From Tistrella bauzanensis (lineage in GTDB: Bacteria > Pseudomonadota > Alphaproteobacteria > Tistrellales > Tistrellaceae), in NCBI RefSeq assembly GCF_014636235.1, contig NZ_BMDZ01000012.1, forward strand, positions 32,549-96,548: a stretch of 64,000 nucleotides of DNA. The letters are read 5' to 3'. The translations under genes and the position numbers were made by a program. The notes below the pieces were generated by a model, which was not told the origin of the DNA, ran no database searches, and saw nothing but the letters and a program-made list of their open reading frames with translations. Positions 8,025-16,126 of the stretch are shown one piece after another; positions within the stretch are counted from its first letter, which is position 1, and every line of letters starts with the position of its first letter.

Positions 8025-8245
8025 TGTGAACCGTCCGGTCGTCGTCTCGGAATGCGAGGTGCCGACGCATGTCGGCCGGGCACCCCCCACGGGTGCCCTG
8101 GTGCGGACCTGAGCCACGCCGGCATCGTGCTTCCGATGTTCATCCTCGTCACCGTCATCCTGGTCAAAGGATCGCGCCGTCGTTCGCCCTCAGCCGACAC
8201 GGCCGCTTTGATCTCCGCCCGAGACACCGAGGTCCAGACCCTACC

Positions 8246-8668
8246 ATGGCCGAAAATCCGAGCCCGCTCGATCTTCTCTCGCTGACGGCACAGATCGTGT
8301 CGTCGCATGTCGCGAACAATACCGTGTCGGCCGGCGAACTGCCCCAGCTGATCGGCGAGGTCTATCAGAGCCTCGCCGGGCTCGGCCGCGAGCCGGAGCC
8401 GCGCGAGGAAGAGCAGCGGCCGACGCCCGCCGTCGCGATCCGCAAGTCGGTGCATGACGAGTACATCATCTGCCTTGAGGACGGCAAGAAGCTGAAAATG
8501 CTGAAGCGCCATCTCAAGACCGCCTATGACATGACGCCGGAAGAGTATCGGCGCCGCTGGGGCCTGGCCGACGACTATCCGATGGTCGCCCCCGGCTATG
8601 CCCGCCAGCGCAGCGACCTGGCCAAGCGCATCGGCCTTGGTCGTCGCGGCCGCGGCGATCAGGACTGA
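8246..8668 (+). CDS. mucR: MucR/Ros-family transcriptional regulator
   Basis: A 140-residue protein with the Ros/MucR prokaryotic zinc-finger-like domain: IICLEDGKKLKMLKRHLKTAYDMTPEEYRRRWGL then DYPMVAPGYA(x)RS(x)LAK. The family binds AT-rich DNA and represses exopolysaccharide, motility or virulence genes in alphaproteobacteria. Two of the four zinc ligands of Ros are replaced (second Cys by Asp; last His by Tyr), as in family members known to fold without zinc. The start at 8246 gives a typical length. The 221-bp upstream gap is shared with the divergent TusA-like gene. Followed by a strong hairpin. Confidence 0.92.
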   Translation: MAENPSPLDLLSLTAQIVSSHVANNTVSAGELPQLIGEVYQSLAGLGREPEPREEEQRPTPAVAIRKSVHDEYIICLEDGKKLKMLKRHLKTAYDMTPEEYRRRWGLADDYPMVAPGYARQRSDLAKRIGLGRRGRGDQD

Positions 8669-8697
8669 CCACGGCTGCCATGGCAGGATAATGGGCT

Positions 8698-8720
8698 GCG
8701 GGCGCAGAAATTGCGCCCGC
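8698..8720 (+). terminator. Hairpin downstream of mucR
   Basis: GCGGGCGCA (8698-8706) and TGCGCCCGC (8712-8720) form a perfect 9-bp stem with a GAAAT loop, followed by CGCTTGTCGTT. No long U-tract; a probable terminator for mucR. Confidence 0.6.
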
Positions 8721-8774
8721 CGCTTGTCGTTGCCCGCCGGCTGTCCGATAATGATGCCAGCATTCCGATACTGT

Positions 8775-8809
8775 GGTACCGGCCGTTCGATGTCGGTACC
8801 GGTTGTTCG
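8775..8809. repeat. Two 15-bp direct repeats with 20-bp period upstream of fur
   Basis: GGTACCGGCCGTTCG at 8775-8789 is repeated as GGTACCGGTTGTTCG at 8795-8809. The 20-bp spacing is about two helical turns, so a DNA-binding protein would meet both copies on one face. They lie ~250 bp upstream of fur in the 388-bp gap 8669-9056, which otherwise shows no gene. Confidence 0.6.
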
Positions 8810-9056
8810 GGAGTGGTGACCGTGACGGTGCCGCCGGTTCGGGCGGTGCCGTATATGCGTCGTTCGGGTCCGGTGTCTTGCGCAGGTGAGACGATCCGGA
8901 CTTGACGCGCATGCGGTCGTAGGTTGGGGCATATGCAGTGCCCCACGGCGATCGCGCCGCGACGGCGGCCCCGTCCGGGACCGCGCAGAAGCGCCAGGCG
9001 CAGACCATCCGTGTGTAGTGTCCCCTGTCCACCCAAGGAGCCAGGCCATCTTGGAG

Positions 9057-9497
9057 ATGTCGCGACTGGAGCGTCTGTGTCTCGATAAGGGTCTGAAGAT
9101 GACCGACCAGCGCCGGGTGATCGCCCGCGTGCTGTCGGAAGCCGATGACCACCCGGATGCCGAAGAACTGCACCGCCGTGCCAGTGCCATCGATCCCCGC
9201 ATCAGCATCGCCACCGTCTATCGGACGGTGCGGCTGTTCGAGGAGGCGACCATTCTGGAACGGCATGATTTCGGCGACGGTCGAGCGCGCTATGAAACCA
9301 TTCCCGAAGAGCATCACGATCACCTGATCGACATGCGCAACGGAACCGTGATCGAATTCCAGAACACCGAGATCGAGCGTCTCCAGCAGGAGATCGCCCG
9401 CAAGCTCGGCTATCGCCTGGTCGATCATCGTCTGGAACTTTACGGTATCCCGTTGGACCAGCCCTTGGACGACGGCTCGGACAAGGGATCGGCCTGA
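9057..9497 (+). CDS. fur: Ferric uptake regulator Fur
   Basis: A 146-residue Fur-family repressor. The winged helix is visible in DKGLKMTDQRRVIARVL and ISIATVYRTVRLFEEATILERHDFGDGRARYE, and the metal site in EEHHDHLIDMRNGTVIEF. The end KLGYRLVDHRLELYG matches Caulobacter-type Fur rather than Irr. Structural CxxC motifs are absent, usual in this branch. The start is uncertain: a TTG at 9051 sits 10 nt after AAGGAG (9035-9040), while the ATG at 9057 is 16 nt away; either gives essentially the same protein. Together with Irr at 34.2 kb it would control iron and manganese homeostasis. Confidence 0.93.
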   Translation: MSRLERLCLDKGLKMTDQRRVIARVLSEADDHPDAEELHRRASAIDPRISIATVYRTVRLFEEATILERHDFGDGRARYETIPEEHHDHLIDMRNGTVIEFQNTEIERLQQEIARKLGYRLVDHRLELYGIPLDQPLDDGSDKGSA

Positions 9498-9631
9498 CGG
9501 ATGGCGGTGACGTGCCAGCCCGACGCCGTCCGACCGGCCGCCGGACCGGCACGCCGCCGCCCCTGCCACTCTGCCTCGCCTCCCCCACATGGCCGGCGAT
9601 CCCTCGCCGCGAGACTTCAGGGCATGTTCGG

Positions 9632-10462
9632 ATGACCGCCATTCTCAACCCCGACCTCGGCCTTCGTTCCGGCAATCTGCGGGTCTGCCTCGCGGATGGC
9701 GCCGACGACATCGAGGCGGCCCAGCGCCTGCGCTATCACGTCTTCTACGAAGAGCGTCACGCCAAGCCCAGCCCGGAAATGGCCGCGGCCAAGCGCGATC
9801 TCGATGCGTTCGACGACGTCTGCGACCATCTGCTGGTGATCGACGATGCGCATCCGAGCGGCCGGCCGACGGTGGTCGGCACCTACCGGCTGCTGCGCCG
9901 GTCGGCCGCCGATGTCCATGGCCGCTTCTATACCGCCGACGAATTCGACATCAGCCCGCTGCTGTCGGTGGATGGCGAAGTGCTGGAACTCGGCCGGTCC
10001 TGCGTTGCCGCCGAATACCGCAACCGGGCGACCATGCAGTTGCTGTGGCGCGGCATCGCGCTGTATCTTGAGCATTACGACATCCAGCTGATGTTCGGCT
10101 GCGCCAGCCTGGACGGCACCGACATCGACACGTTGAAGACCCAGCTTGCCTATCTCTATCACCACCACTTGGCGCCCGAGGCGCTGCGGCCGGTGGCGGT
10201 GCCGGAACGCTATGTCTCGATGGATCTGGTGGCGAAGGACGATCTGCCGGTGGCCCGCGCGCTGGCCCAACTGCCGCCGCTGGTGAAGGGCTATCTGCGG
10301 CTGGGCGGTTTCGTGGGCGACGGCGCCGTGGTCGACAAGCAGTTCAACACCACCGACATCTGCATGATCGTCAAGAGCGACCTGATCACCGGCCGGTATC
10401 GCGACCGCTATGAGGGCGGCTCGGGCCGGGTGCGGCCGAAGGTCGGCGACGAGGGCGTATGA
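9632..10462 (+). CDS. olsB: L-ornithine N-acyltransferase OlsB
   Basis: A 276-residue GNAT-like acyltransferase. The core RLRYHVFYEERHAKPS, FDDVCDHLLVID, VVGTYRLLRR, ELGRSCVAAEYRNRATMQLL, LMFGCASLDGTD and YLRLGGFVGDGAVVD matches alphaproteobacterial OlsB, which transfers a 3-hydroxyacyl group from ACP to ornithine to give lyso-ornithine lipid, the first step of ornithine lipid synthesis at the inner membrane. The next gene overlaps it by four bases (ATGA at 10459) and encodes the second acyltransferase, which strengthens the call. Start chosen at 9632 (MTAILNPDLG). Confidence 0.92.
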   Translation: MTAILNPDLGLRSGNLRVCLADGADDIEAAQRLRYHVFYEERHAKPSPEMAAAKRDLDAFDDVCDHLLVIDDAHPSGRPTVVGTYRLLRRSAADVHGRFYTADEFDISPLLSVDGEVLELGRSCVAAEYRNRATMQLLWRGIALYLEHYDIQLMFGCASLDGTDIDTLKTQLAYLYHHHLAPEALRPVAVPERYVSMDLVAKDDLPVARALAQLPPLVKGYLRLGGFVGDGAVVDKQFNTTDICMIVKSDLITGRYRDRYEGGSGRVRPKVGDEGV

Positions 10463-11421
10463 CCGGCTGGTTCCGCGCAGCCCTGCTGCTGCCGATCTAT
10501 CTTGCGCTGACGGCGGCGCTGATCCCCGTGCAGGCGCTGCTGGTGGCGTTGAAGCTGTCGGCGGCCAACCGGTTTCCGCGGTTCTATCACCGCCTGACCT
10601 GCCGGTTGATGGGCTTCGACATCGATATCGTCGGCACCCCGGTGCGCGACCATCCGGCGCTGTTCATCTCTAATCACACGTCATATCTGGACATCTCGAT
10701 CCTGGGGGCGGTGATCAACGGTTCGTTCATCGCCAAGAGCGAGGTGGCGGACTGGCCGCTCTATGGTCTGCTGGCCAAGCTGCAGCGCACGGTTTTCGTG
10801 CAGCGCCAGCGCAGCCGCACGGCCGAGCAGGCCGATGAGGTGGCGAAGCGGCTGGAGGCCGGCGACCGGCTGATCCTGTTTCCCGAAGGCACCAGCAATG
10901 ACGGTCTGCGGGTGCTGCCCTTCCGCACCGCGTTCTTCTCGGTCGCCGACCGGCGGCCGCGTGGCCGGGCGCTGGTGGTGCAGCCGGTGTCGCTGGCCTA
11001 TACCCATGTCCGCGGCATGCCGATGGGCCGCCGGCTGCGTCCGGCCTATGCCTGGTATGGCGACATGGATCTGGCGGGACATCTGTGGAATGCGCTGACC
11101 CTGGGCCCGGCGCGGGTGGAACTGATCTTTCACCCGCCGGTTACGATCGATGATTTCCGCGACCGCAAGGCCCTGGCGCGGCACTGCGAACAGGCGGTGT
11201 CGGCAGGCGTGGCACAGGCGCTTGCCGGACGGTCGACCGCGGCGCTGGCCCTGATCGGTCAGGCCCTGGCCCAGCGCGGCCCGGCGGTGGAAGGCGGCGC
11301 GATCGAAGTGGCGGAAGAGGACGAGCCGCTGGACCCGCAGGAAATCGACGCAGCCGATCCCGACGAGATCGCGGCCCATGCCGCCGCAGCCGGACCCGGC
11401 CCGGAGGCGGGTGTCCGGTGA
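10459..11421 (+). CDS. olsA: Lyso-ornithine lipid O-acyltransferase OlsA (PlsC family)
   Basis: A 320-residue PlsC-type acyltransferase with an N-terminal hydrophobic segment (LLLPIYLALTAALIPVQALLVAL), the HX4D active-site motif in NHTSYLD, and FPEGTS for glycerophosphate or lyso-lipid binding. Coupled to olsB, it should esterify lyso-ornithine lipid with a second acyl chain to give ornithine lipid; it may also act as a lyso-phosphatidate acyltransferase. An acidic, alanine-rich C-terminal tail (~70 residues) is extra to the family core. A 136-bp gap separates it from miaB. Confidence 0.9.
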   Translation: MTGWFRAALLLPIYLALTAALIPVQALLVALKLSAANRFPRFYHRLTCRLMGFDIDIVGTPVRDHPALFISNHTSYLDISILGAVINGSFIAKSEVADWPLYGLLAKLQRTVFVQRQRSRTAEQADEVAKRLEAGDRLILFPEGTSNDGLRVLPFRTAFFSVADRRPRGRALVVQPVSLAYTHVRGMPMGRRLRPAYAWYGDMDLAGHLWNALTLGPARVELIFHPPVTIDDFRDRKALARHCEQAVSAGVAQALAGRSTAALALIGQALAQRGPAVEGGAIEVAEEDEPLDPQEIDAADPDEIAAHAAAAGPGPEAGVR

Positions 11422-11557
11422 GCGGCTTGAAGCGGCGGGACCGCGACTGATATCCTCTGAGACGGATCACGGCCCGTTCACATCATCGATGAACGGATAC
11501 AGAATCAGGGACGGGGCCGATCGCGGCGCCGCATCAACGTGAAGGCCCGAGGCGAGG

Positions 11558-12979
11558 GTGACGAAGAAGCTGTATATCAAGACCTATGGCTGCCAGATGA
11601 ATGTCTATGACAGCGAGCGCATGTCTGATGTTCTGGCCGCCCAGGGCTTTTCGTCGACCGAGGTGGCGGAAGACGCGGATCTGGTGATCCTGAACACCTG
11701 CCATATCCGCGAAAAGGCGGCGGAGAAGGTCTATTCCGATCTGGGGCGGCTGCGCGCGGCCGGCGGGCCCGATGGCCGGCTGATCGCGGTGGGCGGTTGT
11801 GTGGCCCAGGCCGAGGGTGCAGAAATCCGCGCCCGCGCGCCATTCGTCGACATCGTCTTCGGACCGCAGACCTATCATCGGCTGGCCGACATGGTGGAAC
11901 GCGCCACCCGTGGCCAGGCGGTGGTCGAGACCGATTTCCCGACCGAGGCCAAGTTCGATCACCTGCCGGGCGCCACACCTGGCCGCCACGGCCATACCGC
12001 CTTCGTGGCGGTGCAGGAGGGCTGCGATAAGTTCTGCACCTTCTGCGTGGTGCCCTATACCCGTGGCGCCGAATACAGCCGTCCGGCGCAGGCGATCCTG
12101 GACGAGATCCGGGCGCTGGCGGCGCAGGGCGTGCGCGAGGTCACGCTGCTGGGCCAGAACGTCAATGCCTATCACGGCGCCGCTCCGGCGGCGTCGGGCG
12201 GCGGTGCGGGTGGTTCCGATGGAGACTGGACGCTGGCGCGGTTGGCGCGTGCGATTGCCGCGATCGATGGCATCGCCCGCATCCGCTATACCACCTCGCA
12301 TCCGCGCGACATGGGCGGAGACCTGATTCTGGCCCATCGTGACGTGCCCGAGCTGATGCCCTATCTGCATCTGCCGGTGCAGTCGGGATCGGACCGCGTT
12401 CTGAAGGCGATGAACCGCAAGCACACCGTGGCGGATTATCTGAAGGTCATCGACCGGCTGCGGACGGTGCGCCCCGACATGGCGATGTCGGGGGATTTCA
12501 TCGTCGGCTTCCCCGGCGAGACCGATGCCGATTTCGAGGCGACCCTGCAACTGGTGGAACGGGTGGATTACGCCTCGGCCTATTCGTTCAAATACAGCCC
12601 GCGCCCCGGCACCCCGGCCGCCGAACTGGGCGATCAGGTGCCAGAGGACGTGAAGTCGGAGCGATTGCACCGGCTGCAGGATCTGCTGTCGGCGCAGCAG
12701 CGCGGCTTCAATGCCCGCATGGTGGGCCGGCGGCTGCCGGTGCTGCTGGAACGGCCCGGCCGCCATGCCGGACAGATGGTCGGCCGCTCGCCCTATATGC
12801 AGGCGGTCGTGGTGGAGGCGCCCGCGGATGCCGCGGGCCGGATGGTGGAGGTCGACATCGACGCGGTCAATTCCTTCAGCCTGAACGGGCGCATCGCCGG
12901 CGGCGAGTGGTCGCCACAGCCCCTGTATCCGGCATCGCCGACCGTTGCCGCCACCCCTGTCGCCGGTTCCGGCCTTTGA
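11558..12979 (+). CDS. miaB: tRNA-2-methylthio-N6-dimethylallyladenosine synthase MiaB
   Basis: A 473-residue radical-SAM methylthiotransferase starting with GTG at 11558 after a GGCGAGG-type site. Domains in order: UPF0004 with auxiliary-cluster Cys in [17 protein letters not shown] and VGGCVAQ; radical-SAM core with C156, C160 and C163 (GCDKFCTFC); C-terminal TRAM domain. It adds a methylthio group at C2 of i6A37 in tRNAs reading UNN codons. A small Gly-rich insert (about residues 209-221) is atypical. It is the first gene of the conserved miaB-ybeZ-ybeY-ybeX-lnt operon and its TGA overlaps a TTG start of ybeZ. Confidence 0.97.
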   Translation: MTKKLYIKTYGCQMNVYDSERMSDVLAAQGFSSTEVAEDADLVILNTCHIREKAAEKVYSDLGRLRAAGGPDGRLIAVGGCVAQAEGAEIRARAPFVDIVFGPQTYHRLADMVERATRGQAVVETDFPTEAKFDHLPGATPGRHGHTAFVAVQEGCDKFCTFCVVPYTRGAEYSRPAQAILDEIRALAAQGVREVTLLGQNVNAYHGAAPAASGGGAGGSDGDWTLARLARAIAAIDGIARIRYTTSHPRDMGGDLILAHRDVPELMPYLHLPVQSGSDRVLKAMNRKHTVADYLKVIDRLRTVRPDMAMSGDFIVGFPGETDADFEATLQLVERVDYASAYSFKYSPRPGTPAAELGDQVPEDVKSERLHRLQDLLSAQQRGFNARMVGRRLPVLLERPGRHAGQMVGRSPYMQAVVVEAPADAAGRMVEVDIDAVNSFSLNGRIAGGEWSPQPLYPASPTVAATPVAGSGL

Positions 12980-14238
12980 CGGCCCGGCGCAGCGACCGTG
13001 GACCCCGCGGCCGGGCGGCCGCAGGGCCCGCCGAGCGCGGGTCCGCCGCCGATGCCGATGCGGTGATCGTGGATTTCGACGACAACCATCTTCTGGCCCT
13101 GCTGGTTGGCGAGCATGACGAGCATCTGGTCCGCATCGAGGCCCAGCTTGGCGTGCACATCGCCACGCGGGGCAACCGGCTGGCGATTTCGGGCAACGAG
13201 GCCGACCAGGACGCCGCCGCCGCCGTGCTCGACGGGTTGTATGAGCGGCTGAAGCGCAATCTGATCGTGACCATGGCCGAGGTCGATGCCGCGATCCGCA
13301 TGGTGACCCAGGCTGCCACCGCAGCCCTCGGCGCCGAACCGGTGGAGATTCCTGCCGCACAGATGCCGGTCTCGCCCCCCGATGCCGCTCATGCAGTGGC
13401 GCAGGCGGCGGGCGGGCATGGCAGCGCCAGCAGCAGCCATGGCAGTGCTGCGCATGCGCAGGCCTCCGCCCAGGCCGGTGCCTATATCACCGGCGAGGTG
13501 GTGATCAAGACCAAGAAGAAGCGGATCACCCCGCGATCGATGCGCCAGGGTGCCTATCTGTCGGCGATCCGCGATCATGACCTGGTCTTCGGCATCGGCC
13601 CGGCCGGCACCGGCAAGACCTATCTGGCGGTGGCCATGGCGGTGGCGCTGTTCCTTGAAAAGAAGGTCGACCGGATCATCCTGTCACGACCGGCGGTCGA
13701 GGCCGGCGAGCGGCTGGGCTTTCTGCCCGGCACGCTGGAAGAGAAGGTGAACCCCTATCTGCGGCCGCTCTATGACGCATTGCAGGACACCCTGCCCGAC
13801 GAGATCGTGGCCAAGCTGATCGAGACCGGCAAGATCGAGGTGGCGCCGCTGGCCTTCATGCGCGGCCGCACGCTCGCCAATGCCTTCGTCATTCTGGATG
13901 AGGCGCAGAACACCACCGCCGTGCAGATGAAGATGTTCCTGACCCGGCTGGGCGAGAACAGCCGCATGGTGATCACCGGCGACCTGTCGCAGATCGACCT
14001 GCCGGCCGGCACCACATCGGGCCTGTCCGACGCGCTGGCGGTGCTGGGGCATCTGGACGAGGTGCCGGTGGTGACCTTCGATGACACCGACGTGGTCCGC
14101 CACCCGCTGGTCGCACGGATCGTGCGGGCCTATGCCGCCCGCGATGATGCCCGCCGCCGCCCGAAGCGCATCGATCGCGGCCCCGTGCGGGTGCCGCCGG
14201 TGCCGGAGGCCGCGGGCCGCCCGGAGACCGAGGCATGA
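12976..14238 (+). CDS. ybeZ: PhoH-like ATPase YbeZ
   Basis: A ~420-residue PhoH-family P-loop ATPase. Walker A GPAGTGKT lies at about residues 208-215 and Walker B in [11 protein letters not shown] with D308, counting from the TTG at 12976. That TTG forms a TTGA overlap with the miaB stop, matching the coupling style of this operon; a GTG at 13063 or an ATG at 12907 are alternatives. An N-terminal KH-like region precedes a Gly/Ser/Ala/His-rich linker (about residues 137-172) that looks disordered. YbeZ works with the endonuclease YbeY in rRNA maturation and RNA quality control, and its gene overlaps ybeY by four bases. Confidence 0.94.
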   Translation: MTARRSDRGPRGRAAAGPAERGSAADADAVIVDFDDNHLLALLVGEHDEHLVRIEAQLGVHIATRGNRLAISGNEADQDAAAAVLDGLYERLKRNLIVTMAEVDAAIRMVTQAATAALGAEPVEIPAAQMPVSPPDAAHAVAQAAGGHGSASSSHGSAAHAQASAQAGAYITGEVVIKTKKKRITPRSMRQGAYLSAIRDHDLVFGIGPAGTGKTYLAVAMAVALFLEKKVDRIILSRPAVEAGERLGFLPGTLEEKVNPYLRPLYDALQDTLPDEIVAKLIETGKIEVAPLAFMRGRTLANAFVILDEAQNTTAVQMKMFLTRLGENSRMVITGDLSQIDLPAGTTSGLSDALAVLGHLDEVPVVTFDDTDVVRHPLVARIVRAYAARDDARRRPKRIDRGPVRVPPVPEAAGRPETEA

Positions 14239-14885
14239 CGAGCGAGGACATGCCGGCCATGGATGGCGACGACACATCGGTCGAAACCCTGGCGGTGCTG
14301 GGCGGCCGGATCGAGATCGTGATCGAGCAGGCAAGCCCGCTGTGGTCGGATATGGCCTGGAGCCTGCCGGCCGGCCGGGTCGACGGCCCGTTGAGCGAGG
14401 CGATCGGCCGGGTGGCCGCCGCCCTGCTGGCCGCGGCCGCGCCGCATCTGCTGGAGGCGCTGGGCGAGCGGGTGGGCGAGGTGTCGCTGACGCTGGCCGA
14501 TGACGCGGCAGTGCAGACGCTGAACCGCGACTGGCGCGACAAGGACCGGGCGACCAACGTGCTGTCGTTTCCGGCCGAGGATCTGGGTGCCGACGACCGG
14601 GACGCGGTGGCGGAGGCGCTGGAGGCCCTGCCGCCCGACGCGCCGCTGATGCTGGGCGATATCGCGATCGCCGCCGAGACCGTGCTGGCCGAGGCGGAGG
14701 CCCAGGGCAAGCTGCCGCGCGCCCATCTGCTGCATCTGGTGGCCCACGGCCTGCTGCACCTGATCGGCCACGACCACGAGACCGAGGAGCAGGCCGCCGC
14801 CATGGAGGCGCTGGAGACCACCACGCTGGCAGGCTTCGACATCGACGACCCCTATACGCTGATCGATGGCGCGCCGGATGCCTGA
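14235..14885 (+). CDS. ybeY: Endoribonuclease / rRNA maturation factor YbeY
   Basis: A 216-residue metalloprotein. The UPF0054 signature HLVAHGLLHLIGHDHE supplies the three His zinc ligands, and LNRDWRDKDRATNVLSFP is the conserved substrate-cleft segment. YbeY trims the 3' end of 16S rRNA and takes part in ribosome quality control. It is longer than the ~155-residue E. coli protein owing to an N-terminal extension and an insert (about residues 117-135) after LSFPAEDL. It overlaps ybeZ through ATGA at 14235-14238; a 332-bp gap follows before ybeX. Confidence 0.96.
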   Translation: MTSEDMPAMDGDDTSVETLAVLGGRIEIVIEQASPLWSDMAWSLPAGRVDGPLSEAIGRVAAALLAAAAPHLLEALGERVGEVSLTLADDAAVQTLNRDWRDKDRATNVLSFPAEDLGADDRDAVAEALEALPPDAPLMLGDIAIAAETVLAEAEAQGKLPRAHLLHLVAHGLLHLIGHDHETEEQAAAMEALETTTLAGFDIDDPYTLIDGAPDA

Positions 14886-15217
14886 CAGTCTGCGGACATA
14901 GCGGCGGATCGGGTGCCGGCGGCAGGGCGGCGCAATCATGGTTGCCACCATTGCATGGCCGGTATGGCGATGCTGCATGGCGCATGCGATGGATGATTGA
15001 CTGTGTACCCGCCTTCGACGGAAACTTGGATTTCAAGCGGATGGCCACTGGTCTGGCGGGCGGGCGTATCGCGTGCCGGGAGTGGTGATCAACCGGACCG
15101 CGATGATGGCCGGAGCGCGTGGCAGGTGCCGCGCAGCATCAGGATCGCTGGCACATGGCCGACGCCATGCCGCACAAGGATCGCTCCACCAGCGCGCGGC
15201 CCATCGGGCAGGAAGCG
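14886..15217. other. 332-bp gap between ybeY and ybeX, no gene recognised
   Basis: No coding frame with family resemblance, hairpin plus T-tract, or RNA gene was recognised. The gap is long for an otherwise overlapping operon and could hold an internal promoter for ybeX-lnt; no convincing -35/-10 pair was found. Confidence 0.5.
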
Positions 15218-16126
15218 ATGAGCGACCAATCTTCGTCTAGACGGCCCCGCACGGGCGGGGCCGGCAACAACACCTTCGGACACCTGCTGTTGTCATGGCT
15301 TGGCGGCGGCAGATCCCGTGAGCGGGATGACCTGCGCGACAGTCTGGTCGATCTGGCCGAACGCGCTGAAGGCGATGAGGACGAGCGCGCGGCGCTGGAC
15401 CCCGCCGAACGCCAGCTGGTCACGAATGTGCTCAAGCTGGGCGACCTGACGGTCGAGGATGTCATGGTGCCCCGCGCCGACATCATCGCGGTCGAGATCG
15501 GCACCCCCCTGGACGAGCTGTTGCGTCAGATCGCCGAGGCCGGACATTCCCGGCTGCCGGTGTATCGCGCCACGCTCGACGAACTCGTCGGCATGGTGCA
15601 CATCAAGGATGTGGTCGCCCGGCTGGGAGAGCGCACCCCGATCGAGGTCGCCGGCATCGTCCGCGAGGTGCTGTTCGTGGCGCCGTCGATGCGGGTTCTG
15701 GACCTGCTGAACCGTATGCGCACCACCCGCATCCATCTGGCGATCGTGGTCGACGAATATGGCGGGACCGATGGCCTGGTGACCATCGAGGACCTGGTCG
15801 AGCAGATCGTCGGCGATATCGAGGACGAACATGACGACCAGCCCCAGAGCCGGCTGGTCGAGATCGAGGACGGCGTCTTCGAGGCGGATGCCCGCCTGGA
15901 TGTCGAGGAGCTGGAAGCCCGGCTCGACCGGGTTCTGGTCGATGATGACGAGGACGTCGACACCCTGGGCGGGCTGGTCTTCGCCCTGACCGGGCGGGTG
16001 CCTGCGGCGGGCGAGACCGTCGAGCATCCGGCGGGGCTGGTATTCGAGATCCTGGACGCCGACCCGCGCCGGATCAAGCGGATGCGCATCCGCGTCACCG
16101 CCGACGAGGCATCGACGGCCGCGTGA
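15218..16126 (+). CDS. ybeX: CBS-domain transporter-associated protein YbeX/CorC
   Basis: A 302-residue HlyC/CorC-family protein without a membrane domain. The start at 15218 (MSDQSSSRR) follows AGGAAGC. It has a tandem CBS (Bateman) region, with VEDVMVPRADIIAVEI and HSRLPVYRATLDELVGMVHIKDV in the first repeat and VDEYGGTDGLVTIEDLVEQIVGDIEDEHD in the second, then a CorC_HlyC transporter-associated domain. Homologues influence Mg2+/Co2+ efflux and ribosome maturation and sit beside ybeY and lnt. Its stop overlaps the GTG start of lnt (GTGA at 16123-16126). Confidence 0.93.
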   Translation: MSDQSSSRRPRTGGAGNNTFGHLLLSWLGGGRSRERDDLRDSLVDLAERAEGDEDERAALDPAERQLVTNVLKLGDLTVEDVMVPRADIIAVEIGTPLDELLRQIAEAGHSRLPVYRATLDELVGMVHIKDVVARLGERTPIEVAGIVREVLFVAPSMRVLDLLNRMRTTRIHLAIVVDEYGGTDGLVTIEDLVEQIVGDIEDEHDDQPQSRLVEIEDGVFEADARLDVEELEARLDRVLVDDDEDVDTLGGLVFALTGRVPAAGETVEHPAGLVFEILDADPRRIKRMRIRVTADEASTAA

